In this document: positions 1 to 5,290 of the stretch, one piece after another
Position numbering within the stretch: position 1 is the stretch's first letter
How the letters are laid out: each line of letters begins with the position of its first letter
Source of the DNA: Methylococcaceae bacterium
GTDB lineage: Bacteria; Pseudomonadota; Gammaproteobacteria; Methylococcales; Methylomonadaceae
Reading direction: 5' to 3'
Length of the DNA: 5,290 bases
Assembly: GCA_030618325.1 (NCBI GenBank)
Contig: JAUXDP010000225.1
Location: 1-5,290 of the forward strand
Notes under the pieces: generated by a model
The model's input: the letters and a program-made list of their open reading frames with translations, nothing else
What the model was told of the DNA's origin: nothing
Database searches by the model: none
Program-made: the position numbers and the translations under genes

Positions 1-911
1 GTCAAGGAGCTACTAGTAAAGCCAATAAATATCTGGAGCAGGCTGCGACTCTTTCCCCAGAATCAGATACTATTCAAGAGGCATTAGACCAGACAAAAAA
101 AATCCTGAGTTCCTCAAAAACGGCAAGCCAACATACACCTAATACTGGAAAAAAAACAGAGTCTGTAGCCGTCGATAAAACGGTGGCCACATTGTTTGCG
201 ACTGCTGAACAACAACTTTCTGAGTCTAAGTTTCTTTTTCCAAAAAGAGACAATGCCTATAAAACCTATACCAGAATTTTATCCTTTTTACCCAACGATA
301 AGCGCGCATATGAAGGGTTGCAGCTTATCGCGAACCATTATCTGGTTCAAGCAAAAATCCAACGTGCCAATGGCAAATTGGAGGAAAGTCAACTTTTGAT
401 AGCCCGAGGTCTCAAAGTTTTACCTCGACATAAAAAACTTGTTGCCTTGAAAAGGCAGATTATCGCAGAGGCCAAACGTAATGAAGAAGCTATGTTCGCC
501 GCCTTTGAGATCAAGAATACTATCGCCAACCAGGTTGAAAGCTTGTTAAACCAGGCGAAAAATCAAAGTAAAGTCCAGCGATTGACACAACCTCCCGGCA
601 ATAACGCCTTTGAATCATATAGCAAAGCCCTACAAATTGACCCAAATAACCTGAATGCCAAAAAAGGTCTGGTTAGTATAATTGAGAAACATCAAACTTT
701 AGTCAGAGCTGCTTTAGCTGATGGCAATACTGACCTGGCCCTAGCAACAGCGAACGAAGGGTTGGTGGCGTTTCCCGAAAATCAGGCGTTACTCAGTTTA
801 AGGGATAGTGTAATGTTACAACAAGAAACAACTCCAAATAATGCAGATATTTCTGCCAAGAAAAAGCCACAGGACAATGATCGGGGATTGAGATCTTTTG
901 GTACTTTTTGA
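1..911 (+). CDS. TPR-like repeat protein, 5' end outside the window
   Basis: The reading frame is open from position 3 to the TGA at 909-911, giving 302 visible residues with no stop. The gene therefore starts left of the window. An in-frame GTG at 183 has no ribosome binding site and lies inside the open frame, so it is not the start. The protein repeats a helical unit of about 90 residues. One unit spans visible residues 64-153 and another 180-270. Residues 1-35 match the last third of a further unit. Shared positions include NAYKTY/NAFESY, then P-N-D/N, then a GL, an N/D-G pair, and RGL/EGL followed by a proline. Equivalent positions lie about 117-122 residues apart, with polar linkers such as residues 36-60. 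The layout resembles tetratricopeptide superhelices, which usually mediate protein-protein contacts. Any N-terminal enzymatic or membrane domain is out of view. The C-terminal 30 residues are polar and probably disordered. Function is unknown. Confidence 0.85.
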   Translation, partial: QGATSKANKYLEQAATLSPESDTIQEALDQTKKILSSSKTASQHTPNTGKKTESVAVDKTVATLFATAEQQLSESKFLFPKRDNAYKTYTRILSFLPNDKRAYEGLQLIANHYLVQAKIQRANGKLEESQLLIARGLKVLPRHKKLVALKRQIIAEAKRNEEAMFAAFEIKNTIANQVESLLNQAKNQSKVQRLTQPPGNNAFESYSKALQIDPNNLNAKKGLVSIIEKHQTLVRAALADGNTDLALATANEGLVAFPENQALLSLRDSVMLQQETTPNNADISAKKKPQDNDRGLRSFGTF

Positions 912-954
912 AACAAAATACGTTTTCTAATACCACGCCTCATCAAAACTAGTG

Positions 955-982
955 GTAGAGACAAGGCATGCCTTGTCTCTAC
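955..982. repeat. Perfect 28-bp palindrome
   Basis: The 14-base arm gtagagacaaggca (955-968) is followed without a spacer by its exact reverse complement (969-982), with a GGCATGCC core. It lies 43 bp after the stop of the repeat-protein gene. No run of T follows on either strand, so it is a poor intrinsic terminator. The GGCATGCC core flanked by GTAG/CTAC ends recalls dispersed intergenic palindromes that I remember from many bacterial genomes, but I cannot test copy number from one window. Confidence 0.8.
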
Positions 983-1006
983 ACACAAAGGAAATTCCTC
1001 AAAAAT

Positions 1007-1068
1007 TAATTGCGCTTTGCAATGCAATTACGCTATATTCTATATTGAACGCCATACCAAGGCGTTTA
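1007..1068. repeat. Two adjacent small hairpins in the intergenic region
   Basis: The first inverted repeat is taattgc (1007-1013) with gcaatta (1024-1030) and a 10-nt loop. The second is aacgcc (1048-1053) with ggcgtt (1061-1066) and a 7-nt loop; a G-T wobble and a T-A pair can extend it to about 1046-1068. Together with the 28-bp palindrome at 955-982 they make three hairpins in about 115 bp, which may be one compound dispersed repeat. No coding sequence is supported here. Confidence 0.4.
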
Positions 1069-1118
1069 GGTTTGCGGGTAATAAAATATCCGTTAATTTC
1101 AGGGTAATAAATATAACA

Positions 1119-1148
1119 ATTCAACACAGACATTATTTGATGTTGAAT
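1119..1148. promoter_or_regulatory. Inverted repeat upstream of the secreted-protein gene
   Basis: attcaaca (1119-1126) and tgttgaat (1141-1148) are perfect 8-bp inverted repeats with a 14-nt spacer. They end 28 bp before the preferred start codon at 1177. This could be an operator for a dimeric regulator or a leader hairpin. A TATAAC at 1112-1117 just before it could be a -10 element, but no -35 box stands at a proper distance. The function is inferred only from position and symmetry. Confidence 0.35.
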
Positions 1149-1164
1149 GATGCCTAATAATACT

Positions 1165-1170
1165 AAAGGA
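1165..1170 (+). promoter_or_regulatory. Ribosome binding site deciding the start at 1177
   Basis: AAAGGA lies 6 nt before the ATG at 1177. The earlier in-frame ATGs at 1147 and 1150 have no purine-rich Shine-Dalgarno sequence in front of them and would put 10 or 9 polar residues ahead of the signal peptide. The site therefore favours the 1177 start. Confidence 0.7.
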
Positions 1171-1176
1171 ACAATA

Positions 1177-2274
1177 ATGATTATCAATAAACACGCGCTT
1201 GCAATAGCGCTAGGTGTACTATACTTCTTTGGTCAGTCTGCCTCCGCCCACAACTTATTTGTGGAACCACAAACCCTTCTAGAAACCCCCTCGGAAGCAC
1301 CTGCCGAAGATGATTTTTCGTTTGCAGCACCATTTCAAATTGAAAACGTCAAAGACTCACAGGCAATTTTCTCCTACTTGACACCTGGAGAAGTTGACGT
1401 TTTCGAGTTTGAAGTAACTCCACAAGATATCGCCTTTGGCCCAGTTTTAGTTACAGCATCGGCGTTACCCCCCGCTTGCCACGAAACCATAAACAACTAT
1501 CCAGTTACTGCATTAATGGGTCCAGGACTACCGCCACCATCAGTCGACTTGCCTTTTGAAGTACCGCCAGGTATGGGAGTGATTCTTGCCAACAACCCAA
1601 AAGTTGGCCCAGGCAACGAAAGATCCATTTTCGACATAGATATAGCGGAACCTGAGCTCGATCTTGGTATCGGTTGGTTTCTACCGCAGGGAATCACTCA
1701 AGACTGTTTACTCAACAATCCTCGCCAGTGCGATTTTTCAAACAGTATTGCCCTGCCAGTTTTTGTTCCTGGAATTTACAATATTATTGTGTATGATCCT
1801 GATGGGAAAGCACAAGACTATACCGCCAACATTGGTTCAAGTGAGGAAAACCGTATTCCAAACCCTGAAGTCGAAGATCTGATACGCGACAATAATTTAC
1901 TCCACACGGCCTGTAGTCAAACCGAGGGTGAGGTATTTGGCTTAACTGTAAGTGAAAACTCTAATCGATCAAATTCACTACCATTGGAGAATCAGACATT
2001 GTCGGGAAATGCCTATATCTCTCTTAGCCCACTATTTCCACAATTAAAAATTAGAAAAGTACATTTTTTCTTGGACGGATGGTTCTATAAGACAGAATGG
2101 CATGCACCTTATGATTTACGTGGAACCTGGTCTAATGGCACTGCAGCCACTTTGAGAACTTATTATTTAAATAATGGTTCCCACAGTTTAAGAGCCAAAG
2201 TTATATTAGCATCTGGCAAAACATTTTCAGTGACAACTGAATTTATGGTTTCAAACTTCTACTATCGGCGTTAA
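1177..2274 (+). CDS. Secreted two-domain protein of unknown function with an Ig-like C-terminal domain
   Basis: The start at 1177 is chosen for its ribosome binding site and gives 365 residues (375 from the ATG at 1147). Residues 1-24 form a Sec signal peptide: a short N-region with one lysine, a hydrophobic core, and SASA before the predicted signal peptidase I cut. The mature protein would begin HNLFVEP and be periplasmic or extracellular. Residues 50-222 form a beta-rich domain. It begins near LTPGEVDVFEFEV and ends near PGIYNIIVYDPDG, which recalls pre-peptidase C-terminal (PPC) type jelly rolls, though the match is by eye only. Cysteines at 101, 177, 185 and 246 could pair as two disulfides. 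Residues 273-360 look like a bacterial Ig-like domain (VHFFLDG, then APYD, then NGSHSLRAKV, then TTEFMVS), similar to modules on secreted glycosidases. No catalytic motif is recognised and there is no membrane anchor after the signal. It appears monocistronic, with a terminator 64 nt downstream. Confidence 0.85.
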   Translation: MIINKHALAIALGVLYFFGQSASAHNLFVEPQTLLETPSEAPAEDDFSFAAPFQIENVKDSQAIFSYLTPGEVDVFEFEVTPQDIAFGPVLVTASALPPACHETINNYPVTALMGPGLPPPSVDLPFEVPPGMGVILANNPKVGPGNERSIFDIDIAEPELDLGIGWFLPQGITQDCLLNNPRQCDFSNSIALPVFVPGIYNIIVYDPDGKAQDYTANIGSSEENRIPNPEVEDLIRDNNLLHTACSQTEGEVFGLTVSENSNRSNSLPLENQTLSGNAYISLSPLFPQLKIRKVHFFLDGWFYKTEWHAPYDLRGTWSNGTAATLRTYYLNNGSHSLRAKVILASGKTFSVTTEFMVSNFYYRR

Positions 2275-2338
2275 GAAAGAAAAAAAGAAAAAGCCTGGTA
2301 ACTTAAGCAATAGGGTAAAAACGGCATGAAGTAGGTTT

Positions 2339-2368
2339 AGAGAGGCATGACAATCACGCCTCTCTTTT
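2339..2368 (+). terminator. Intrinsic terminator of the secreted-protein gene
   Basis: An 8-bp perfect stem, agagaggc (2339-2346) with gcctctct (2358-2365), can continue inward past one A-C mismatch by a tga/tca pairing that closes a CAA loop. The stem runs into TTTT (2365-2368). It lies 64 nt after the stop codon at 2274 in the correct orientation. The minus strand has no T-run after the stem, so it should act in one direction only. Confidence 0.75.
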
Positions 2369-2426
2369 CAGATTCAAATTTCTTCGAGTGTTAAGGGACT
2401 AAAAAACCAGTATGATCTAAAAGTTT

Positions 2427-2458
2427 CAGGTGCGCGGCAGTGTGCCTGATTCTTTTTT
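2427..2458 (+). terminator. Possible second, weaker plus-strand terminator
   Basis: caggtgc (2427-2433) can pair with gtgcctg (2442-2448) as seven pairs, two of them G-U wobbles. A T-rich tail with six T (2453-2458) follows. The stem works only as plus-strand RNA, because the wobbles become mismatches on the other strand. It would back up the stronger terminator at 2339. Confidence 0.4.
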
Positions 2459-2599
2459 GGGTACCTCTAATAATTCGAATTTTTGTTCGAATTCAAGGCT
2501 GATGTTTTTTGAGAACCGCAGTGTATATTGGATACATAAGGATCGCAGAAAATTATCCAACGCCGAAACCAGACAAAAAGGCAATTATTTGAGGTGCCC
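2459..2599. mobile_element. 141-bp MITE-like element with 17-bp terminal inverted repeats
   Basis: The left end (2459-2475, gggtacctctaataatt) and the reverse complement of the right end (2583-2599, gggcacctcaaataatt) agree at 15 of 17 positions. Inside lie a perfect 8-bp stem, aattcgaa/ttcgaatt (2472-2493), and a small hairpin, tgtat/ataca (2522-2536), centred on the middle of the element near 2529. The two halves also align loosely when one is reverse-complemented, for example at a tttttgt in each arm. This suggests a long imperfect palindrome. There is no transposase gene, so it would be a non-autonomous element or the fused ends of a deleted insertion sequence. The flanks (tttttt on the left, ttattatt on the right) give no clear target-site duplication. 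The IS family is not identified. Confidence 0.55.
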
Positions 2600-2651
2600 T
2601 TATTATTAGTTTAGTAAACAAACTTTCTACCACCTATTTACACACAAAAAC

Positions 2652-3497
2652 TTAGGGCAATTCAGCACTCGGCACCCTGACACCCACTACTTCAATACGT
2701 CCACTGCATGTACGTACTGCTTCTTCCGGATCATCTGTTTCCGAAGTCAATACAAATAATGTATTTCGTTCAGCACCACCCAACATACAGGCATAGGCAT
2801 TGCCGATGGCTTCAACTCTATCTGTAACCACCCCGCCCTGCTTTACTCGTACCACGTCACCGGTGTTCGGGCAGGCCACCCAAATACCATTTTCCTGATC
2901 AAGACAGATACCATCAGGAAATGCACCATCCAAATCAGCCCAAAGCTCACGCTTACCCAAACTACCATCGGGTTGAATACTAAAACTGCTCAAGCGAGAG
3001 GCAAATGTTTCGGCAACAATCAGTGTATTTCCATCCGGCGTTATTACCATGCCATTGGGAAAAATGACCTCGTTAGAAACAACTTCAGGCTTACCTTCCG
3101 GTGAAACCAGAATGATTTCAGCTGTGGATAAAGCGGCTCCACCGTGTAAATCGTAACCAAAATTACCGACATAGGAGCGACCTTGTTGATCAACCAAGAG
3201 ATCATTACAATGAAAAGATGCGAAATCAGATAAATCAGCAAATAACCTTAGTTCTTCCTGTTCCAGAACCAACAACTGCCGATTACGCATAGAAACAACC
3301 AGCAAGCGGCCATCAGGTAGCCAACCCAACCCTCCGGGTAAATCTGAAAGCTCGGCGATTAACTGGAAATTCCCATTGATATCGACCGTTTTTATTTGTC
3401 TGGCGTGTTGATCAGTAAACCATAGTTTATTCTGATGCCATCGTGGACCTTCAGGAAACATAAGGCCATCGAGTAATAATTCTGTTTTTAAATTCAT
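2652..3497 (-). CDS. SMP-30/gluconolactonase family lactonase
   Basis: This 281-residue protein belongs to the SMP-30/gluconolactonase/LRE family of six-bladed beta-propellers, which hydrolyse sugar lactones, typically D-glucono-1,5-lactone to gluconate, using one divalent metal. The family's landmarks are present in order: FPEGPRW with the metal-ligand candidate Glu16, HCNDLLVD with Asn98, IFPNGM with Asn148, and AFPDGICLD with Asp195. The length is normal for the family and there is no signal peptide, so it should be cytoplasmic. Its ATG lies 2 nt after the stop of the gluconokinase gene with no clear Shine-Dalgarno sequence, which suggests translational coupling. The adjacent gluconokinase makes gluconolactone the best guess for the substrate. 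Members of this family also act on other sugar lactones, so the exact specificity is inferred. Confidence 0.85.
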   Translation of the reverse strand: MNLKTELLLDGLMFPEGPRWHQNKLWFTDQHARQIKTVDINGNFQLIAELSDLPGGLGWLPDGRLLVVSMRNRQLLVLEQEELRLFADLSDFASFHCNDLLVDQQGRSYVGNFGYDLHGGAALSTAEIILVSPEGKPEVVSNEVIFPNGMVITPDGNTLIVAETFASRLSSFSIQPDGSLGKRELWADLDGAFPDGICLDQENGIWVACPNTGDVVRVKQGGVVTDRVEAIGNAYACMLGGAERNTLFVLTSETDDPEEAVRTCSGRIEVVGVRVPSAELP

Positions 3498-3499
3498 TA

Positions 3500-4000
3500 T
3501 TAGTTTGCTTGAGGTGTTAAGCCAAAATGTGCCTGGATGTCTGCTGATATCTGTTCGGGCGGGTCTTTAACTTCCACTATCATTGCATTTTCTGGCTCTT
3601 CCAGGGATTCAAACTGAGATTCCAGTAATTCTACTTTCATATAATGCCCTGCCCTGGATATTAGTCTTTTTTTGATCAACTCTCTAGAACCTTTTAAGTA
3701 GACAAATTTAACAAGCATTGAATCAATCTGTAATTGTCTGCGGTATTGCTGCTTAAGAGCTGAACACGAAATTATGGCATTTTCCCCTGTTTTGATCAGT
3801 TTTTTAATATGTAGGGTGATTTGCATTAACCAAATTGTGCGATCCTCATCGGTTAAAGGGATGCCGCTACTCATTTTGGCAATATTTTTCAAACTATGAA
3901 AATCATCACCATCATAATAAGACCACCCAAGATCGGCAGCAAGTTGTTGACCAACCGTTGTTTTTCCAGAACCTGAAACGCCCATTAAGTTAATGATCAT
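3500..4000 (-). CDS. gntK: Gluconokinase
   Basis: This 166-residue P-loop kinase of the GntK/IdnK family transfers phosphate from ATP to D-gluconate, giving 6-phosphogluconate for the pentose phosphate or Entner-Doudoroff pathway in the cytoplasm. The Walker A motif GVSGSGKTT covers residues 7-15. YDGDDFH (29-35), GIPLTDEDR (46-54), CSALKQQYRRQL (79-90) and RAGHYMKVELLESQFESLEEP (116-136) are the conserved family blocks. Length and motifs fit a complete enzyme. The ATG at 4000 has a partial Shine-Dalgarno sequence (GAAG, 7 nt spacing), and the next in-frame Met (residue 6) lies too close to the P-loop to be preferred. It is the first gene of an operon with the downstream lactonase. A -10-like hexamer and a 13-bp palindrome lie upstream. 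No gluconate permease or repressor gene is in view. Confidence 0.92.
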   Translation of the reverse strand: MIINLMGVSGSGKTTVGQQLAADLGWSYYDGDDFHSLKNIAKMSSGIPLTDEDRTIWLMQITLHIKKLIKTGENAIISCSALKQQYRRQLQIDSMLVKFVYLKGSRELIKKRLISRAGHYMKVELLESQFESLEEPENAMIVEVKDPPEQISADIQAHFGLTPQAN

Positions 4001-4020
4001 TACTGTGCTTCGTCAATTTA

Positions 4021-4033
4021 TAAGATCATCTTA
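4021..4033. promoter_or_regulatory. 13-bp palindrome, candidate operator of the gluconate operon
   Basis: taagat (4021-4026) and atctta (4028-4033) are exact inverted repeats around one central base, 20 bp before the gluconokinase start. The palindrome touches the -10-like hexamer of that gene, so a bound protein could block transcription. It does not resemble the GntR operator of E. coli as I remember it. Assignment rests on symmetry and position only. Confidence 0.3.
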
Positions 4034-4038
4034 GTATA
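4033..4038 (-). promoter_or_regulatory. Possible -10 element for the gluconokinase operon
   Basis: Read on the minus strand this is TATACT, one mismatch from the consensus, 32 bp before the gntK start. The sequence about 17 bp further upstream (ttactc) is a poor -35 box, so a sigma-70 promoter here would be weak or depend on an activator. Confidence 0.3.
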
Positions 4039-4087
4039 TCTTGAACGACAGCATTGAGTAAAAATATGCAATGCTAATTCTGGTCGG

Positions 4088-4093
4088 TATAAT
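4088..4093 (+). promoter_or_regulatory. Consensus -10 element for bioA
   Basis: TATAAT matches the sigma-70 -10 consensus exactly, 27 bp before the bioA ATG, which would give a leader of about 20 nt. The hexamer at the usual -35 distance (tatgca, 4065-4070) is not a match, and no full extended -10 TG is present. No BirA-type operator half-sites are seen around it. Confidence 0.45.
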
Positions 4094-4120
4094 TTAGAGA
4101 AAATTTTATAAACAATCGAC

Positions 4121-5290
4121 ATGGTAAATTCTGTTCAGCAACTGATCGACCAGGACCGTAAGTTAGTTTGGCATCCTTATAGCGCTATAGGTGCTGATTT
4201 GCCTATTTATCCTGTTAAATCAGCTCAGAACGTCCGCATTAAATTGATGGATGGACGGGAATTGATTGACGGTATGTCATCTTGGTGGAGTGCTATTCAT
4301 GGCTATAATCATCCAGTGATTAATCACGCGCTGTGTGAACAATTGCAGGAGATGGCTCATGTTATGTTTGGTGGCTTGACTCATGAGCCTGCCGTGAATT
4401 TAGCTACTCAACTGATTGAAATAACTCCCGGCTCTTTGCAAACAGTGTTTTTTTCTGATTCCGGATCAGTTGCTGTTGAAGTCGCTATGAAAATGGCCAT
4501 TCAATATTGGCATGCAAAACAGCAATTGAAGAAAAAAAAATTCCTTACTATACGTTATGGTTACCATGGCGATACTTTTGGCGCAATGTCGGTCACTGAT
4601 CCGTTAAACGGCATGCATACGCTGTTTGGCGAAACTCTGCCTCAACAAATATTCGCAGATGCCCCAATGTGTAGTTTTGATCAACCCTGTGCAGACGAGG
4701 ATATTGAACCACTAAGGGTTCAATTGGAGAAAAACCATAAAACAATAGCCGCTATTATTCTTGAACCGATAGTTCAAGGTGCAGGCGGTATGCGGTTTTA
4801 TTCACCTGCGTATTTACAACAAGTCAGTAAATTATCTAATAAGTTCAATGTATTACTGATTCTGGATGAAATTGCGACTGGATTTGGCCGAACGGGAAAG
4901 TTGTTCGCTTGTGAACATGCACAAATTGAACCAGACATATTGTGTCTGGGAAAGGCGCTTACCGGAGGATACATGACCCTGGCTGCAACCTTGGCATCTG
5001 AAGAAATTGCTCATACTATCAGTTCTGGAGACCCAGGGTTGTTTATGCATGGACCAACTTTTATGGCAAATCCATTGGCATGTACGGCCGGGATAGCAAG
5101 CCTAAATATCTTACTTCACTCAGATTGGCAAGATAAGGTTTTACGCATTGAGAAACAGCTTAAATCCGAACTTGCTGCGTGCCGAGGATTCTCAGCGGTT
5201 AAAGCGGTGCGCGTTTTAGGTGCAATTGGAGTAATCGAACTTCATCAATCTGTCGATTTGAAGGTTATCCAACCCCAATTTGTTGATGAG
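4121..5290 (+). CDS. bioA: Adenosylmethionine-8-amino-7-oxononanoate aminotransferase, 3' end outside the window
   Basis: BioA transfers the amino group of S-adenosylmethionine to 7-keto-8-aminopelargonate (KAPA), giving 7,8-diaminopelargonate, the antepenultimate step of biotin synthesis in the cytoplasm. The frame gives 390 residues to the window edge without a stop. The E. coli enzyme, as I recall it, has 429, so about 40 codons are missing. Landmarks are WHPY (17-20), DGMSSWWSAIHGYNHP (50-65), HVMFGGLTH (80-88), DSGSVAVEVAMKMA (113-126), YGYHGDTFGAMS (146-157), EPIVQGAGGMR (215-225), DEIATGFGRTGKLFACEHA (249-267) and LGKALTGG (276-283). Lys278 is the Schiff-base lysine and Asp249 the partner of the PLP ring nitrogen. 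MHGPTFMANPLAC (309-321) is also conserved. An in-frame TAA at 4109-4111 lies upstream and 4121 is the first ATG after it. The Shine-Dalgarno sequence is weak. It is transcribed divergently from gntK across 120 bp. Confidence 0.95.
   Translation, partial: MVNSVQQLIDQDRKLVWHPYSAIGADLPIYPVKSAQNVRIKLMDGRELIDGMSSWWSAIHGYNHPVINHALCEQLQEMAHVMFGGLTHEPAVNLATQLIEITPGSLQTVFFSDSGSVAVEVAMKMAIQYWHAKQQLKKKKFLTIRYGYHGDTFGAMSVTDPLNGMHTLFGETLPQQIFADAPMCSFDQPCADEDIEPLRVQLEKNHKTIAAIILEPIVQGAGGMRFYSPAYLQQVSKLSNKFNVLLILDEIATGFGRTGKLFACEHAQIEPDILCLGKALTGGYMTLAATLASEEIAHTISSGDPGLFMHGPTFMANPLACTAGIASLNILLHSDWQDKVLRIEKQLKSELAACRGFSAVKAVRVLGAIGVIELHQSVDLKVIQPQFVDE

Larger units (their letters stand above)
2275..2651. 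other. 377-bp gene-free stretch between converging genes
   Basis: This gap separates the ends of the secreted-protein gene (+) and the gluconolactonase gene (-). It begins with an A-rich tract just after the stop at 2274. It then holds two plus-strand terminator-like hairpins and a 141-bp inverted-repeat element, each listed separately. From 2600 to 2651 I see only AT-rich sequence with a small imperfect palindrome around agtttagtaaacaaact. No clear intrinsic terminator for the minus-strand operon is visible. Confidence 0.6.

Noticed and set aside
183..185. GTG as a start of the repeat-protein gene
   Set aside because: The frame stays open to the left window edge, the upstream residues continue the same repeat pattern, and no ribosome binding site precedes the GTG.
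999..1187. A 62-codon minus-strand open frame opposite the start of the secreted-protein gene
   Set aside because: It crosses the hairpin-rich intergenic stretch and the ribosome binding site of a well-supported gene. It has no Shine-Dalgarno sequence and no recognisable domain.
2426..2586. A minus-strand open stretch of about 50 codons through the 141-bp element
   Set aside because: It has no ATG start and no ribosome binding site, and an open run of this length is expected by chance. It might be a scrap of a lost coding region but cannot be supported.
2602..3506. An 11-bp direct repeat (attattagttt) at 2602-2612 and 3496-3506 flanking the lactonase gene
   Set aside because: The sequence is AT-rich and short, and the right copy overlaps the end of gntK and the lactonase start codon, so chance similarity is more likely than a duplication from insertion.
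4853..5050. A 65-codon minus-strand open frame within bioA
   Set aside because: It lies wholly inside the strongly conserved bioA sequence on the opposite strand and shows no protein family features.

Overview
The window looks like chromosomal DNA of a moderately AT-rich Gram-negative bacterium, most likely a gammaproteobacterium. The main support is a BioA that agrees closely with the enterobacterial enzyme as I remember it, a GntK-type gluconokinase of the usual enterobacterial size, and a Sec-exported protein. A finer placement, for example among the methanotrophic Methylococcales, would be a guess.

Layout from left to right. Positions 1-911 (+) hold the 3' end of a repeat protein built from TPR-like units of about 90 residues. 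Two units are complete and the end of a third is visible. A 265-bp gap (912-1176) carries a perfect 28-bp palindrome, two more hairpins, and an inverted repeat just ahead of the next gene. Positions 1177-2274 (+) encode a secreted 365-residue protein of unknown function. Its predicted mature N-terminus is a histidine, it has four cysteines, and its C-terminal domain looks Ig-like. It is followed by a good intrinsic terminator, a weaker second one, and a 141-bp element with 17-bp terminal inverted repeats that resembles a MITE (377 bp without a gene).

On the minus strand, 4000-3500 (gluconokinase) and 3497-2652 (SMP-30/gluconolactonase family) form a tight two-gene operon with 2 nt between them. 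Together they would convert gluconolactone to gluconate and then to 6-phosphogluconate, which feeds the pentose phosphate or Entner-Doudoroff route. A 120-bp divergent intergenic region with a -10-like hexamer for each direction and a 13-bp palindrome separates this operon from bioA (4121 to the right edge, +). bioA makes the PLP-dependent transaminase of biotin synthesis and lacks only about the last 40 codons here.

The gluconate operon and bioA are ordinary metabolic genes. The less explained parts are the secreted protein with a possible N-terminal histidine, the 141-bp inverted-repeat element, and the hairpin-rich stretch 955-1068. I see no tRNA, rRNA, CRISPR array or intact transposase gene.
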